From positions 1-12,621 of the forward strand of contig JBGTCY010000071.1 of assembly GCA_041748615.1 (NCBI GenBank): a stretch of DNA of 12,621 bases, read 5' to 3'. Source of the DNA: JBGTCY01 sp041748615 (GTDB lineage: Bacteria; Bacteroidota; Bacteroidia; Chitinophagales; CAIOSU01). Positions 1-8,301 of the stretch are shown here, piece after piece (positions within the stretch are counted from its first letter, which is position 1; each line of letters opens with the position of its first letter). Both the position numbers and the translations under genes were made by a program. The notes under the pieces were generated by a model that made no database searches, had not been told where the DNA came from, and saw only the letters and a list, made by a program, of their open reading frames with translations.

Positions 1-475
1 TGCGTTCTGAACGGAAGATGAAATCATCGAAAGTATTTTGAACATCCTGAATCAATTGATTGGTGTGTGTGAAAGTACCCTGCGCAAAATAGAAGTCTGA
101 TTTGAACGTATCTCCCATCACCGAAACATATTGCGGACCACCACAATTAAAACACAACGCGTTGCTGGTTCCTTCATTCACAGCCAGGTAAAACTTACGT
201 GAGAAAGTATTATTAAACGCCTGTCCGTCATTTGCCGTGATTGTAAATTCAGCCAGACCTGTAGCATCCGGTAGAGCGGTAATCGAAACATTTCCTGTTG
301 CCGGGTTAAAATTGATGTTGGCAAAACTGACCGATGGCGGTGTGAGTGTGTAAGTAACAATCTGGTCTTCTTCACCTGCAGGAACCGGATTTGGGGATAC
401 TGTCACCGTTCTGGTTCCGGCAAAATTTTTCGTTTCAATCACATTTCCGCTGATGGCAAAAGCTGGCGCTGCATT
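1..475 (-). repeat. Cadherin-like plus malectin-like repeat unit, second copy (cut by window edge)
   Basis: From residue 2344 the unit restarts with APAFAISGN, FTITANDGQ, NALCFNCGGPQY and GDTFKSDFYF, closely parallel to the first copy. The cut comes inside the malectin-like domain (FDDFIFRSER). The CFNCGG motif falls at residues 2183 and 2451. More copies may follow outside the window. Confidence 0.75.
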
Positions 476-3400
476 AAAAGTCGCTCCTGTCATCGGCACA
501 ACACATATCGCTGAAATTTTCGGTTTATTGACAACTCCGCTAAAGTTGATGTTCACCACGCCATCATTGACAAAGACACTGTCAAATTCCGTCACCACCG
601 CTTTTTCCGCGCCCAGCGCTGTGGCGAAAATGTCAAAGTAATTCAAATATTGAACTCCCTCTATATTAACATGGAACACTCTGCTGGCAATACCTCCATC
701 CACTTTTCCGCCTGTAGCGCCAAAATAAGTTTCAGCAAAATACAAACGCACTTTGTGATAACCATTTTCTACCGGTATATTATAACTGAAGTTATCGCCA
801 TTGCGCTCGGAGATAAAGAGTAAATCATCATAAGTATTTTGAATTTCCGTGATATTGTTGTTGGTATATACAAATGTTCCCCCGGCAGAAAAATGAAAAT
901 CCGCTTTAAAGGTATCCCCTTGTACAGAGATATACTGCTGACCTCCGCAATTGAAACACTTCGCATTACTCTGACCTTCATTCACCGCGAGAAAGAAAGT
1001 CCGAGTTGCGATATTATTTTCAGGTTGCCCGTCATTGGCGGTAATGGTGAAAGCCTGGAATCCTGTTGCATCCGGAATGGAAATGATTGTTACTTCACCC
1101 GTAGCGTTGTTAATAGATACATCCGCGAAACTCACTGATACAGGAGAAATCGAATAGTTCACAATTTGCGACTGCTCATCTACCGGTACCGGGTCGGGAA
1201 TCACAGTCACGGTTTTCGTACCAAAGTTTTTCGATGTGACGATGTTGTTGCTGATAGCGAAAGCAGGAGGTGAATTCACCGGAATCACCGTCAGCGTGAA
1301 GTTTTGAGTAAAGGTGTTATACCTGTCCTTTCCGTCATCGGCAATGATGGTAAATTCTTGCGTGCCGTTCAGATTCGGCAAAGCTGTGATGGTGATGCTG
1401 CCGGTAGAAGGGTTTTGTGTAATAGTAGCAAAATCACAGTTCGGTGGGTCAAGGGTATAAATAATTGCTTCATCTTCCTCACCGGGTAGAGCCGGAGCGG
1501 GAGTTACGGTAATTGTTTTCGTTTGAGTAAAATTTTCCAGCACGGTTATACTGCCGGGATTGATACTGAACACGGGAGGATAATTCAATCCTTCCGCCAT
1601 CCAACGAATCGCGGCATCAAACAACAGGAACCCGCTGGCATTCATTTTTGAGGGCGTTACATCATGCAGGAAAAATCCAACCCTGCGGGCGGGAGCGGGA
1701 AAATTATTTTTCATCAGCGCTCCTGTTTCGTAAGCAAAAATCGGATGCATGGTGGTATTGTTCATCGTTTCAGCAATCCTGATTGCCGAAGCAAAAGATT
1801 TACCCCAAACAACGCGGTCATTGGAATTATAGACCTGTATGATACCTGCGCCTAATCCCGCTGCCAGCGGATGATTCCCGTTGATAATCCGAATGGAATT
1901 TTGGCTGGTGGTGCTGCCGCCATCGGAGCCGAAATTTACCATATTCAAGAGCGAAAACATTGCCGGTTCATAGTTTAACAGCGGTACCGCGACATTGGTA
2001 AACTTGGTTCCGATGTCACTAGATAACACCGTAGAAGAAATTACAATCAACTCCATTTCATCCGCATCCGATGAAACAGCTACAGGAGCATGTACTGTAT
2101 TTACGATGAATCCCAGCGCTTCCATGCGTGTTTTTAATACATTATCAGCAGGAGTTAAAGGAATTTCACCAGCGATAAATAATGCCTTGGCAAATTGATT
2201 GGCAGCCTGTACCTGAATCGTAGCTGAATTTGATACCGTTGTTTTTCCTCCGTTATCAAAAGCTTTCGCGGTAATCGTGTAAGTACCGGGTTGCACATTG
2301 GGCCAGGTGAAAGAGAAGGGCGCTGAATTATCAATATTGATAAGGTTTTCGCCTTCATAAAATTCCACTTTTGTGACACTACCGTTGATATCCATCGCTT
2401 CGGCAAGGAGTGTAATATTTACAGGAGTTGTGAATGTGGAGCCATTTTCGGGATAAACTAATGTACACCGCGGAGGGATATTTTGTTTGGATGTCCATTG
2501 AATGGCAGCATCCAATAATATCAATCCATCAGCCGTCAATTTTTCAGCTCCCAAATCATGCAACAGGAATCCGGTTCTTCTCTCAGGAGCATTGAGTCCG
2601 AACATGGATTTTCCTTTGTCATATCCAAAAATGACAGCTTTGGTTGAATCGTTTGCGATAGTTGCAAATTTCACGGCATTCGCATTCGGATTACCCCAGC
2701 CCATAGAGTTAAGCGCATTATAAACGAGTTTAGTCCCATTGGTGGTTGGTCCGCCAATCGGATGAGGTGCGCCAATCACGTTAATCTGAGTTTGATTGGT
2801 GGTATTCCCCAAATTGCCGGTGCCACCCATGGTCATTTTCAATGAGTTGAATAGGAATGATTCGAAACTTAACACCGGTACCGGCACATTCGTAAACTTC
2901 TCAAGCACATCAGCCGAATTAACTGTAGCTGAAATAACAATCAGGTCTCTGCCTGACGAATTGTTGGTATTTGACTGCGAAGCCAACATGACCGCTACAT
3001 CCATTCCCAAAAATTCCATTCTGTTTTTGATAGCCTGGTCGCCCGCATTGAGCGTGAGATTGCCAACAATAAACAATACTTTTGGTGTTCCGCATCCTTC
3101 ATCCGTTACGCCATTGCAATTATTGTCAATCCCGTCACACAATTCCGTCATGCCGGGATGCACATCTGAGCGGGTATCATCGCAATCCAGTCCGTTTAAA
3201 ACATAGCCGGTTGGCTGAACAGGAGAGATAATCCAAATATTCGGATCTCCGTAACCATCGCCATCAAAATCGCGATACCATTTCAAATCCAAACAAACGA
3301 CAGGCGAAGGTGGCGGCAACGATGTTGTAGCATTGGCTTCAGTGATGCTCGTATTATAAAGGATAAAACGGTCAACCATGAAAAAATTTGAGCGACCGGA

Positions 3401-6400
3401 AAGCAAGATTTCATACGTGCCGGGCTGGTCAAAATCTATGTAAATAAAATGGGTTACTTCTTCGACACAAAACGTGTTGTATGTCCAGGTATTTGGTGTG
3501 TTTTGATATACCTTAAACCAGCCGGTTCCCAATGGACCTTTATCTGTATTGACAAGAATTTTACGTCCTCCGCCATGAGGAATCCTCATCCACATATCAT
3601 TATTATCGTTTCCTGCGGGACCGATTTGTCTTGAACGTAATTGCAAACGATATCTACCGGGTGTATTGATGTTGAATTTATACTGCACCGGGTGGTTGCC
3701 CTTTGTGTGATAATAATTCGGACCATCATAGCGGATGTAGCTGTTTCCGGTGTAACCTGCAATGGCTGTTTGCAGCGTCCACATCGGGTCACGCTGGATG
3801 GCGTTTTCCGCTTCAAAAATCAACAAACCGTCCACTTCAGTAGGGTAAGGTTCACAGGCAATCGTTTCAACGGATTCTCCCCAAACTGGAATGTTCAGAG
3901 GACCATTTGCTCCTGAATGATTGATATTGAGCGTAGTGTTTAATACACCCAACACTTCCGGATGAAAGGTTATTTCTAACTGAATCTGCTGTCCGGGCGT
4001 AATGAGCATCGGTAAATTACCCGGATAGCTGACTTTGAAATGTGTGGTATCCCCCAAATTAATTTCACTGACCATGAGGGTTTGATTTCCATCGGTATTT
4101 GAAATCGTCAATGGGAGGGTTTTTGATTCGCCCATAATTACCAGACTGAAGTAACGCTCAGGTGCGCTGCTGACCACATTCCCTTTTATTAATTGCTGCT
4201 CGGTAACCACCGGAGGATTAAAGAAATAAAATACTTCCTGGGAATTTAATTCGGGCGTTCCTCCCCTGTTGCCGCTGCCGCAGGCAATATAAATCGCATC
4301 ATTGGCGACAATCGCCTGTGTGCCATGACGACCGGTGTTCAACTGCGCCAATGAGCGCCAGGTGTGATTCTTGAAGTTGAGCGCTTCGGTTTGTTTGAAA
4401 GCAGAGTTTTGTGTGCCGCTTTCACCACCCACAACAATGATTTCATTTCCGATAACACCTACTGATGCTGCCGCTCTTGGAGTTGGAATATTTTGCGAAG
4501 AAGTAAGTGTTGTCCAGGAGTTCGAAGCAATATCATAGACATCCACTTCCGGCACGGTATGGTTAAAGGTGCTGCCGTCTTTTCCGGTGAGACGACCTCC
4601 AATTGCATAGATTTTACCATCAGCTACCGTCACACTAAAGTGGTCACGGGCGCGAGGCGCATCCGCCAATTCTTCCCAGGTGTTGGTATATGGATTATAT
4701 GCATCCACCCAGGGTACCCAACCATCGAGGTGACCATTCGTGATGCCGCTGACGATGTAAATTTTGTCATTATACAACACCGCGCCTGCAGAGCCTCTTC
4801 TGCGATGAGCCGGTATTTGCGGTCCGATAGACCACACATCGGCAATCGGGTCGTAAATGAAAATGTTCGCTAAAGGTGTTTCGCTGGGGAAGTTGCCCGT
4901 AAAAGCGCAAATGGCATAAATAAATCCATTGACTTCAACAGCCTGGAAGTGGTGAATATTGACCGGAGTTGGAGCGCGGTTTGACCATGAACTGTCCACC
5001 GGATTGTATGCCTGAACCGGCTTAATGCCTCTGCCGCCCAACAGGAAAAATTCATTGCCCGATTTCACAAAAGCGCACTCATGTCTTGCCGTAGGCGCGG
5101 TAGCAGAGTTAATCGTAATCCATTGTCCGGGAACAGTTGTCACATCATACTCAACACCGAGATAGTCCCAGGTAGCGGCAAATGGAGTCGCATCTCTGGA
5201 AGTAGAAATGATACCGACCGCCAACACTCCCTGCAGCCAGGAAGCGGGAACGGAAATGGGACTGCCCAATTGAATTTGTACACCATTATCTATAGAATAG
5301 GATGGCTGAACCGTATTGGTATTCGGATTAATATTCAGAAAAACTTCGACCGATGATACGCCCAGAATGGAAACATTGTGCATGGTTGCAGTGGGAACAC
5401 CTGCAACTTCTTTCAAAACCTGAATCCCACCAGAACCGCCATTGGCATGGCAGACAATTTTCAAATAATTATCCTGGTCACCGGTGCCGATGTACATGCC
5501 TAATGACATGTTTCCCACAGGCACAACTCCCTGAAACGGACCCATCAATCGTGCATTTGCGATATACGACCAGTTGACATCCGCCACATTCACCCCAAAA
5601 TGAAAGGCGTGCTTTTGAGAATTCATGTTTCCAAACGCGTCTCCGGCTTCCACCTCATCAATCGTAAATTTCAGCGCAGCGCCTCCCACCGTCATATCAG
5701 TGGGGTCATACATATTCATGTAATTCGTATTCCCGTCATTCATCATGCCGGTAAAGCCCCAGTTTTCTATCCCTCCGTCTTCAGAATTATCAAAACGATA
5801 GTAGGTCGGTGCGAACGTGGTTGTACCATTATTGATGTCGAGTGCATAGATATCCAACTCATCCGGAATACCGTCTCCATCATCATCCGGGTCAACAAGG
5901 TCGGATAAGCAATCACCATCAAAATCTTTGGGGCGGCTGGCTGGATTACAAGGGTCAGTGCCGTTCAAAGTTTCATCACCATTGCTGTAGCAGTCGCCAT
6001 CAGAATCAATCGCGAAGCTGTTCAGGTCGCCAACGCAGGTCGGAAAATCACCCGGTTCTAAAATGGTAATCGTACCTGAACCGTAATTCACAACCCACAC
6101 TGTTCCCGGAAAAATATCATCATCGCCTTGTGCGGTAACATCTAAAGGGGTTGTTCCGAAGTTGGCGGCAATCACGGTTTGACCTCCGGGCACAATCCCT
6201 GTTCCATTCGCATTTAACTTGAAACGATAAAGTTTTCCATTGAAAGCCGCAGCAATCAGGTCGCCTTTCATGGCATTATTAAAATTGGATGCTTTGTATT
6301 CACACAATCCGTTGGTAGAAGAACAGATGGTAGTCAGGGCATGTGCTTGAGTCCCGGGGGTGATATAGGTACACTCTGCCGGATTTTCCATGCCGGGCGG

Positions 6401-7504
6401 AGTAGGTGATTGCGGATTGGTGGTATTGAAGGTATTATTTCTGTTTGCCCTGGTCGGATTAGGAAATCCGGCATAATATCCCGGACCCGGAACATAATGT
6501 AACACATCACAATGCGTCACACCGGGTTCGCTTTGCTGATTGCTGCAATCAATCGGGGGAGCGCCCCAACCTGCATTTCCACCGTTATCAAAACTGTAAA
6601 GTTTACCGGTTTGAGTCAGCACTAAGTCATAATTATTGCGCCATCCGGGTGAGTGAATCTGTACCGGACCTCCGGGAACCAATACCCCCTGGTTTTTCCC
6701 GCGATTGCCACCGAATGGGTCTGAAAAATCTTCATAACCCGGCTCTGAACCGGTGTTGGGCTTGTCTTCATCATCCAATGTAGGCAGGTCATACGTTCCT
6801 CCACCAATCGCATTGAGGTCAATGGCAAGAATGGCAGTTGAATAAGCATACTCAGGCAGCATCACGAAATTGTTTGATGGAGCGCCCATGTTGGTATTTC
6901 CGCCCTGTGCCATGTAAAGAATATTATTCACTTCATCCAACTGCAACCCGTTAGGTGAATGGTTTTCAGCCGAGCGCGGCAACCCGCGCACCAAATCCTG
7001 TTTCGCCCATTGCGAACCGTTTTTATAAAGTTTTGAAATAACCCCGGAGTTAGTGTCAAGGTTTGTATTAACCGACAAAAAACCTCCGCCATGACGCGGG
7101 TCGCTGGATGTCACATAAATCACGGGATTCTCTGCTGTCCCTTTCACCAAAATACCGGTAACCTGCCTAGTTTGAATATGGGGAGCAGCCGTTCCGTTAT
7201 CATTGTGATTGGGTATTTGCATGATGAGCGTAATCACCTCCGTGGCAACAACCTGGTAATTGTTCGCGCTCACACGCTCCACCGTATAGATATAAATCAT
7301 CCCGTTTTGCTGGGCAACATATAATCTGTCATCCGGACCAAACTGAAGAGAAGTTGGATTCCCCAGATTCGCGCCTGAAAGATTACTGAGGTTAAATCCT
7401 ACCGATTGCGCGAGGAGAGATGTCGAAAGGCATGCTGTTACAAAACAGACCATGATTGTTTTCAAAAGGAAGGCAGGCGCAGAGATAATAGAGGTGTAAT
7501 TCAT
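1..7504 (-). CDS. Giant secreted multidomain protein (beta-propeller, Kelch, CBM, cadherin-like and malectin-like domains), 3' end outside window
   Basis: The frame is open from ATG at 7504 to the left edge (2501 codons, no stop), so the C-terminus is missing. Residues 1-32 form a signal peptide (Lys15, hydrophobic core, cleavage near LLA|QS); the in-frame Met18 would lose the positive charge, so Met1 is preferred. Domains in order: glucose/sorbosone-dehydrogenase-like propeller (about 35-490; FGPDDRLYVAQQNG); TSP3-like Asp repeats (498-552); lectin/LamG-like beta domain (about 562-790); six Kelch blades (794-1098); ASH/choice-of-anchor-type Ig domain (1116-1217); CBM6/35-like domain (1224-1395; FEAENA); MopE-type motif (1409-1471); two Rossmann-like repeats (1473-1672, 1771-1973) around a bacterial Ig domain (1676-1767); three cadherin-like domains (from 1974, 2077, 2344); malectin-like domains (from about 2178 and 2446). 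The makeup suggests a cell-surface or released glycan-binding protein. A type IX sorting domain would be expected beyond the edge but is not seen. Enzyme activity is not established. Domain names rest on motif recognition by eye. Confidence 0.93.
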   Translation of the reverse strand, partial: MNYTSIISAPAFLLKTIMVCFVTACLSTSLLAQSVGFNLSNLSGANLGNPTSLQFGPDDRLYVAQQNGMIYIYTVERVSANNYQVVATEVITLIMQIPNHNDNGTAAPHIQTRQVTGILVKGTAENPVIYVTSSDPRHGGGFLSVNTNLDTNSGVISKLYKNGSQWAKQDLVRGLPRSAENHSPNGLQLDEVNNILYMAQGGNTNMGAPSNNFVMLPEYAYSTAILAIDLNAIGGGTYDLPTLDDEDKPNTGSEPGYEDFSDPFGGNRGKNQGVLVPGGPVQIHSPGWRNNYDLVLTQTGKLYSFDNGGNAGWGAPPIDCSNQQSEPGVTHCDVLHYVPGPGYYAGFPNPTRANRNNTFNTTNPQSPTPPGMENPAECTYITPGTQAHALTTICSSTNGLCEYKASNFNNAMKGDLIAAAFNGKLYRFKLNANGTGIVPGGQTVIAANFGTTPLDVTAQGDDDIFPGTVWVVNYGSGTITILEPGDFPTCVGDLNSFAIDSDGDCYSNGDETLNGTDPCNPASRPKDFDGDCLSDLVDPDDDGDGIPDELDIYALDINNGTTTFAPTYYRFDNSEDGGIENWGFTGMMNDGNTNYMNMYDPTDMTVGGAALKFTIDEVEAGDAFGNMNSQKHAFHFGVNVADVNWSYIANARLMGPFQGVVPVGNMSLGMYIGTGDQDNYLKIVCHANGGSGGIQVLKEVAGVPTATMHNVSILGVSSVEVFLNINPNTNTVQPSYSIDNGVQIQLGSPISVPASWLQGVLAVGIISTSRDATPFAATWDYLGVEYDVTTVPGQWITINSATAPTARHECAFVKSGNEFFLLGGRGIKPVQAYNPVDSSWSNRAPTPVNIHHFQAVEVNGFIYAICAFTGNFPSETPLANIFIYDPIADVWSIGPQIPAHRRRGSAGAVLYNDKIYIVSGITNGHLDGWVPWVDAYNPYTNTWEELADAPRARDHFSVTVADGKIYAIGGRLTGKDGSTFNHTVPEVDVYDIASNSWTTLTSSQNIPTPRAAASVGVIGNEIIVVGGESGTQNSAFKQTEALNFKNHTWRSLAQLNTGRHGTQAIVANDAIYIACGSGNRGGTPELNSQEVFYFFNPPVVTEQQLIKGNVVSSAPERYFSLVIMGESKTLPLTISNTDGNQTLMVSEINLGDTTHFKVSYPGNLPMLITPGQQIQLEITFHPEVLGVLNTTLNINHSGANGPLNIPVWGESVETIACEPYPTEVDGLLIFEAENAIQRDPMWTLQTAIAGYTGNSYIRYDGPNYYHTKGNHPVQYKFNINTPGRYRLQLRSRQIGPAGNDNNDMWMRIPHGGGRKILVNTDKGPLGTGWFKVYQNTPNTWTYNTFCVEEVTHFIYIDFDQPGTYEILLSGRSNFFMVDRFILYNTSITEANATTSLPPPSPVVCLDLKWYRDFDGDGYGDPNIWIISPVQPTGYVLNGLDCDDTRSDVHPGMTELCDGIDNNCNGVTDEGCGTPKVLFIVGNLTLNAGDQAIKNRMEFLGMDVAVMLASQSNTNNSSGRDLIVISATVNSADVLEKFTNVPVPVLSFESFLFNSLKMTMGGTGNLGNTTNQTQINVIGAPHPIGGPTTNGTKLVYNALNSMGWGNPNANAVKFATIANDSTKAVIFGYDKGKSMFGLNAPERRTGFLLHDLGAEKLTADGLILLDAAIQWTSKQNIPPRCTLVYPENGSTFTTPVNITLLAEAMDINGSVTKVEFYEGENLINIDNSAPFSFTWPNVQPGTYTITAKAFDNGGKTTVSNSATIQVQAANQFAKALFIAGEIPLTPADNVLKTRMEALGFIVNTVHAPVAVSSDADEMELIVISSTVLSSDIGTKFTNVAVPLLNYEPAMFSLLNMVNFGSDGGSTTSQNSIRIINGNHPLAAGLGAGIIQVYNSNDRVVWGKSFASAIRIAETMNNTTMHPIFAYETGALMKNNFPAPARRVGFFLHDVTPSKMNASGFLLFDAAIRWMAEGLNYPPVFSINPGSITVLENFTQTKTITVTPAPALPGEEDEAIIYTLDPPNCDFATITQNPSTGSITITALPNLNGTQEFTIIADDGKDRYNTFTQNFTLTVIPVNSPPAFAISNNIVTSKNFGTKTVTVIPDPVPVDEQSQIVNYSISPVSVSFADVSINNATGEVTIISIPDATGFQAFTITANDGQPENNIATRTFFLAVNEGQSNAKCFNCGGQQYISVQGDTFKADFHFSAGGTFVYTNNNITEIQNTYDDLLFISERNGDNFSYNIPVENGYHKVRLYFAETYFGATGGKVDGGIASRVFHVNIEGVQYLNYFDIFATALGAEKAVVTEFDSVFVNDGVVNINFSGVVNKPKISAICVVPMTGATFNAAPAFAISGNVIETKNFAGTRTVTVSPNPVPAGEEDQIVTYTLTPPSVSFANINFNPATGNVSITALPDATGLAEFTITANDGQAFNNTFSRKFYLAVNEGTSNALCFNCGGPQYVSVMGDTFKSDFYFAQGTFTHTNQLIQDVQNTFDDFIFRSER
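476..1276 (-). repeat. Cadherin-like plus malectin-like repeat unit, first copy
   Basis: Residues 2077-2343 form one unit. A cadherin-like domain (PPAFAISNN, FTITANDGQP) is followed by a malectin-like domain that starts with NAKCFNCGG, continues with GDTFKADFHF and holds VRLYFAE, RVFHVNIEG and VVNINFSG. Malectin-type domains bind carbohydrate in eukaryotic and bacterial secreted proteins. A related cadherin-like domain without a malectin partner precedes the unit at residue 1974. The whole unit recurs downstream with a period of about 267 residues. Confidence 0.75.
1586..2194 (-). repeat. Rossmann-like domain, copy 2, within the giant protein
   Basis: Residues 1771-1973 repeat the layout of copy 1: KALFIAGE, VLKTRMEALGFIV, ELIVIS, FTNVAVPLLNYE, then NHPLAAGL, RRVGFFLHD and DAAIRW. 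The two copies share the order and spacing of these blocks but have diverged in the loops. They are separated by an Ig-like domain at residues 1676-1767 (YPENGSTF, VEFYEG, TITAKAFDNGG). No catalytic triad of a class I amidotransferase was seen. Confidence 0.6.
2489..3088 (-). repeat. Rossmann-like domain, copy 1, within the giant protein
   Basis: Residues 1473-1672 begin with KVLFIVGN, continue with a long helix (AIKNRMEFLGMDVAVM), a second strand (DLIVIS) and the block FTNVPVPVLSFE, and end with RRTGFLLHD and DAAIQW. The alternation of hydrophobic strands and helices suggests a flavodoxin/ThuA-like alpha-beta fold. I do not recognise the family. It aligns by eye over its full length with the copy encoded at 1586-2194. 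Confidence 0.6.
3092..3280 (-). other. MopE-type Asp/Cys-rich putative metal-binding motif within the giant protein
   Basis: Residues 1409-1471 start with WYRDFDGDGYGDP, continue with GLDCDDTRSDVHPG and end with ELCDGIDNNCNG and DEGC. This matches the MopE-associated putative metal-binding motif common in secreted Bacteroidota and myxobacterial proteins. The family name derives from a methanotroph copper protein; whether this copy binds copper, calcium or nothing cannot be told from sequence. Confidence 0.75.
4211..5125 (-). repeat. Six-bladed Kelch propeller within the giant protein
   Basis: Residues 794-1098 contain six blades recognisable by a beta strand followed by a Gly pair or its variant: FFLLGGR, IYAICAF, IYIVSGI, IYAIGGR, IIVVGGE and IYIACGS. 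Each is followed about 20 residues later by a Tyr-x-Pro or related strand and a Trp (SWSN, VWSI, TWEE, SWTT, TWRS). Kelch propellers usually bind proteins or, in galactose-oxidase relatives, sugars. No galactose-oxidase catalytic set was identified by eye. Confidence 0.8.
5849..6013 (-). other. Calcium-binding TSP3-like repeat segment within the giant protein
   Basis: Residues 498-552 are dense in aspartate with DSDGDCYSNGDE, DFDGDCLSD and DPDDDGDGIPDE. These match thrombospondin type 3 repeats, which bind calcium and act as stiff linkers in secreted proteins. Here they separate the N-terminal propeller from the lectin-like domain. Calcium binding is inferred from the family pattern. Confidence 0.8.
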
Positions 7505-8224
7505 AAGCTGAGGGTGTATTAAATTTTAATATATTATTGAGAATGTTAGATTTATTATAATAAACACACAATAAAAAAAACCGTTGTCGTAATGTAGAGC
7601 AGGACAATGAGACAATCAAATAAAAAAAAACATTACGCAAAGAAGGGTAAGTCGGCTATAAGATAAGTAAAAGAACATTCGGTAAAAATCACTTAATCAT
7701 GCCTTTCAACGATATTCATTCGCACACAAAACGCCATGATACTGAAATAGCTACGCAAGTTTAGTGAAAAGCCTGACCGGATTTACGAAATACATGGAAA
7801 AGAAATGAGATAGTAATGCATAGTAAAAAATTGCGATTGCTTCTTACGAATCCGCCTTTCTATGACTCGCAGCGAAGCACGATGTTAGCGCATAATCTGT
7901 GGGGGAGGAGTTTAATTTTTAAAGTGTGATGTTTAAAGCGTCATGCCGGACTTATTCAGGTATTCCCTTGTGTTTTTTTCTCTTTGCCATAGTACTCCAC
8001 GGTCATCAGCCCACGGTGCTCGCGAAAGCGTTGAGGCGATTGCTTGGAGCGCATGCCTGCTTGTGCGATTAATGACAGTTTACTGCCTGTCTCTCCAACT
8101 TTTCCCGGTGGGATCCCATGTAAACTCATTTCAGGTTTTATTTCAAAAACCATAAACTTTTTTTTAGGACTATATGAAAAGAAAAGGCAAAAGAAGGCAA
8201 ACACATCAAGCATGTGCGTCATTC
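7505..8224. other. Long divergent spacer without a convincing gene
   Basis: Apart from the promoter at its right end, this spacer holds no gene I can support. The side next to the giant gene is AT-rich with A-runs near 7573 and 7622; a weak minus-strand promoter candidate for the giant gene (TTTG at 7620-7617, 20 bases, then TACATTAC at 7596-7589) misses two bases of the -7 consensus. Positions 7834-7883 (GATTGCTTC and TCGCAGCGAAGCA) vaguely resemble dispersed intergenic repeats seen in many genomes. Roughly 7985-8133 appears richer in G+C than its flanks, lies between T-runs, and contains a 10-bp palindrome TGGGATCCCA at 8109-8118. Open frames on both strands across this block have no recognisable product. 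Confidence 0.6.
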
Positions 8225-8254
8225 TTGTGCCATTATTTGGAAGAGATATTTTTG
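8225..8254 (+). promoter_or_regulatory. Bacteroidota-type promoter for the response-regulator/kinase operon
   Basis: TTG at 8225-8227 is followed after 19 bases by TATTTTTG at 8247-8254, a perfect match to the Bacteroidota -7 consensus TAnnTTTG at the spacing expected for the -33 element. Transcription would begin a few bases after 8254, leaving a leader of about 40 bases before the ATG at 8302. A second perfect -7 match, TAGTTTTG at 8289-8296, lies too close to the start codon unless the mRNA is leaderless, and has no -33 partner. Confidence 0.55.
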
Positions 8255-8301
8255 CCTCTACTCAATGAACAATCAATCACAGAATCAGTAGTTTTGGATT
8301 T

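Noticed and set aside
178..7324. Many short open frames of 60-136 codons on both strands across the left half, including a plus-strand one of 136 codons at 2796-3206.
   Set aside because: They lie out of frame with or antisense to the continuous minus-strand frame, whose product has recognisable domains from end to end; the short products have none.
7392..7640. Minus-strand open frame of 82 codons overlapping the start of the giant gene.
   Set aside because: It shares the region around the giant gene's start in another frame; its peptide is unlike any family I know and its 5' part is translated A/T-rich spacer.
7834..7883. Possible degenerate member of a dispersed intergenic repeat (GATTGCTTC ... 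TCGCAGCGAAGCA).
   Set aside because: The resemblance is short and from memory; no second full copy exists in the window to support a repeat call.
8134..8165. Hairpin GGTTTT/AAAACC followed six bases later by eight T residues, resembling a rho-independent terminator.
   Set aside because: The six-base stem has only two G-C pairs, the T-run is not adjacent, and no plus-strand gene ends before it.
7956..8268. Overlapping open frames of 70-88 codons on both strands in the spacer as possible small genes.
   Set aside because: No recognisable domain, no promoter placed for any of them, and they compete for the same bases. Kept only as a finding about composition.
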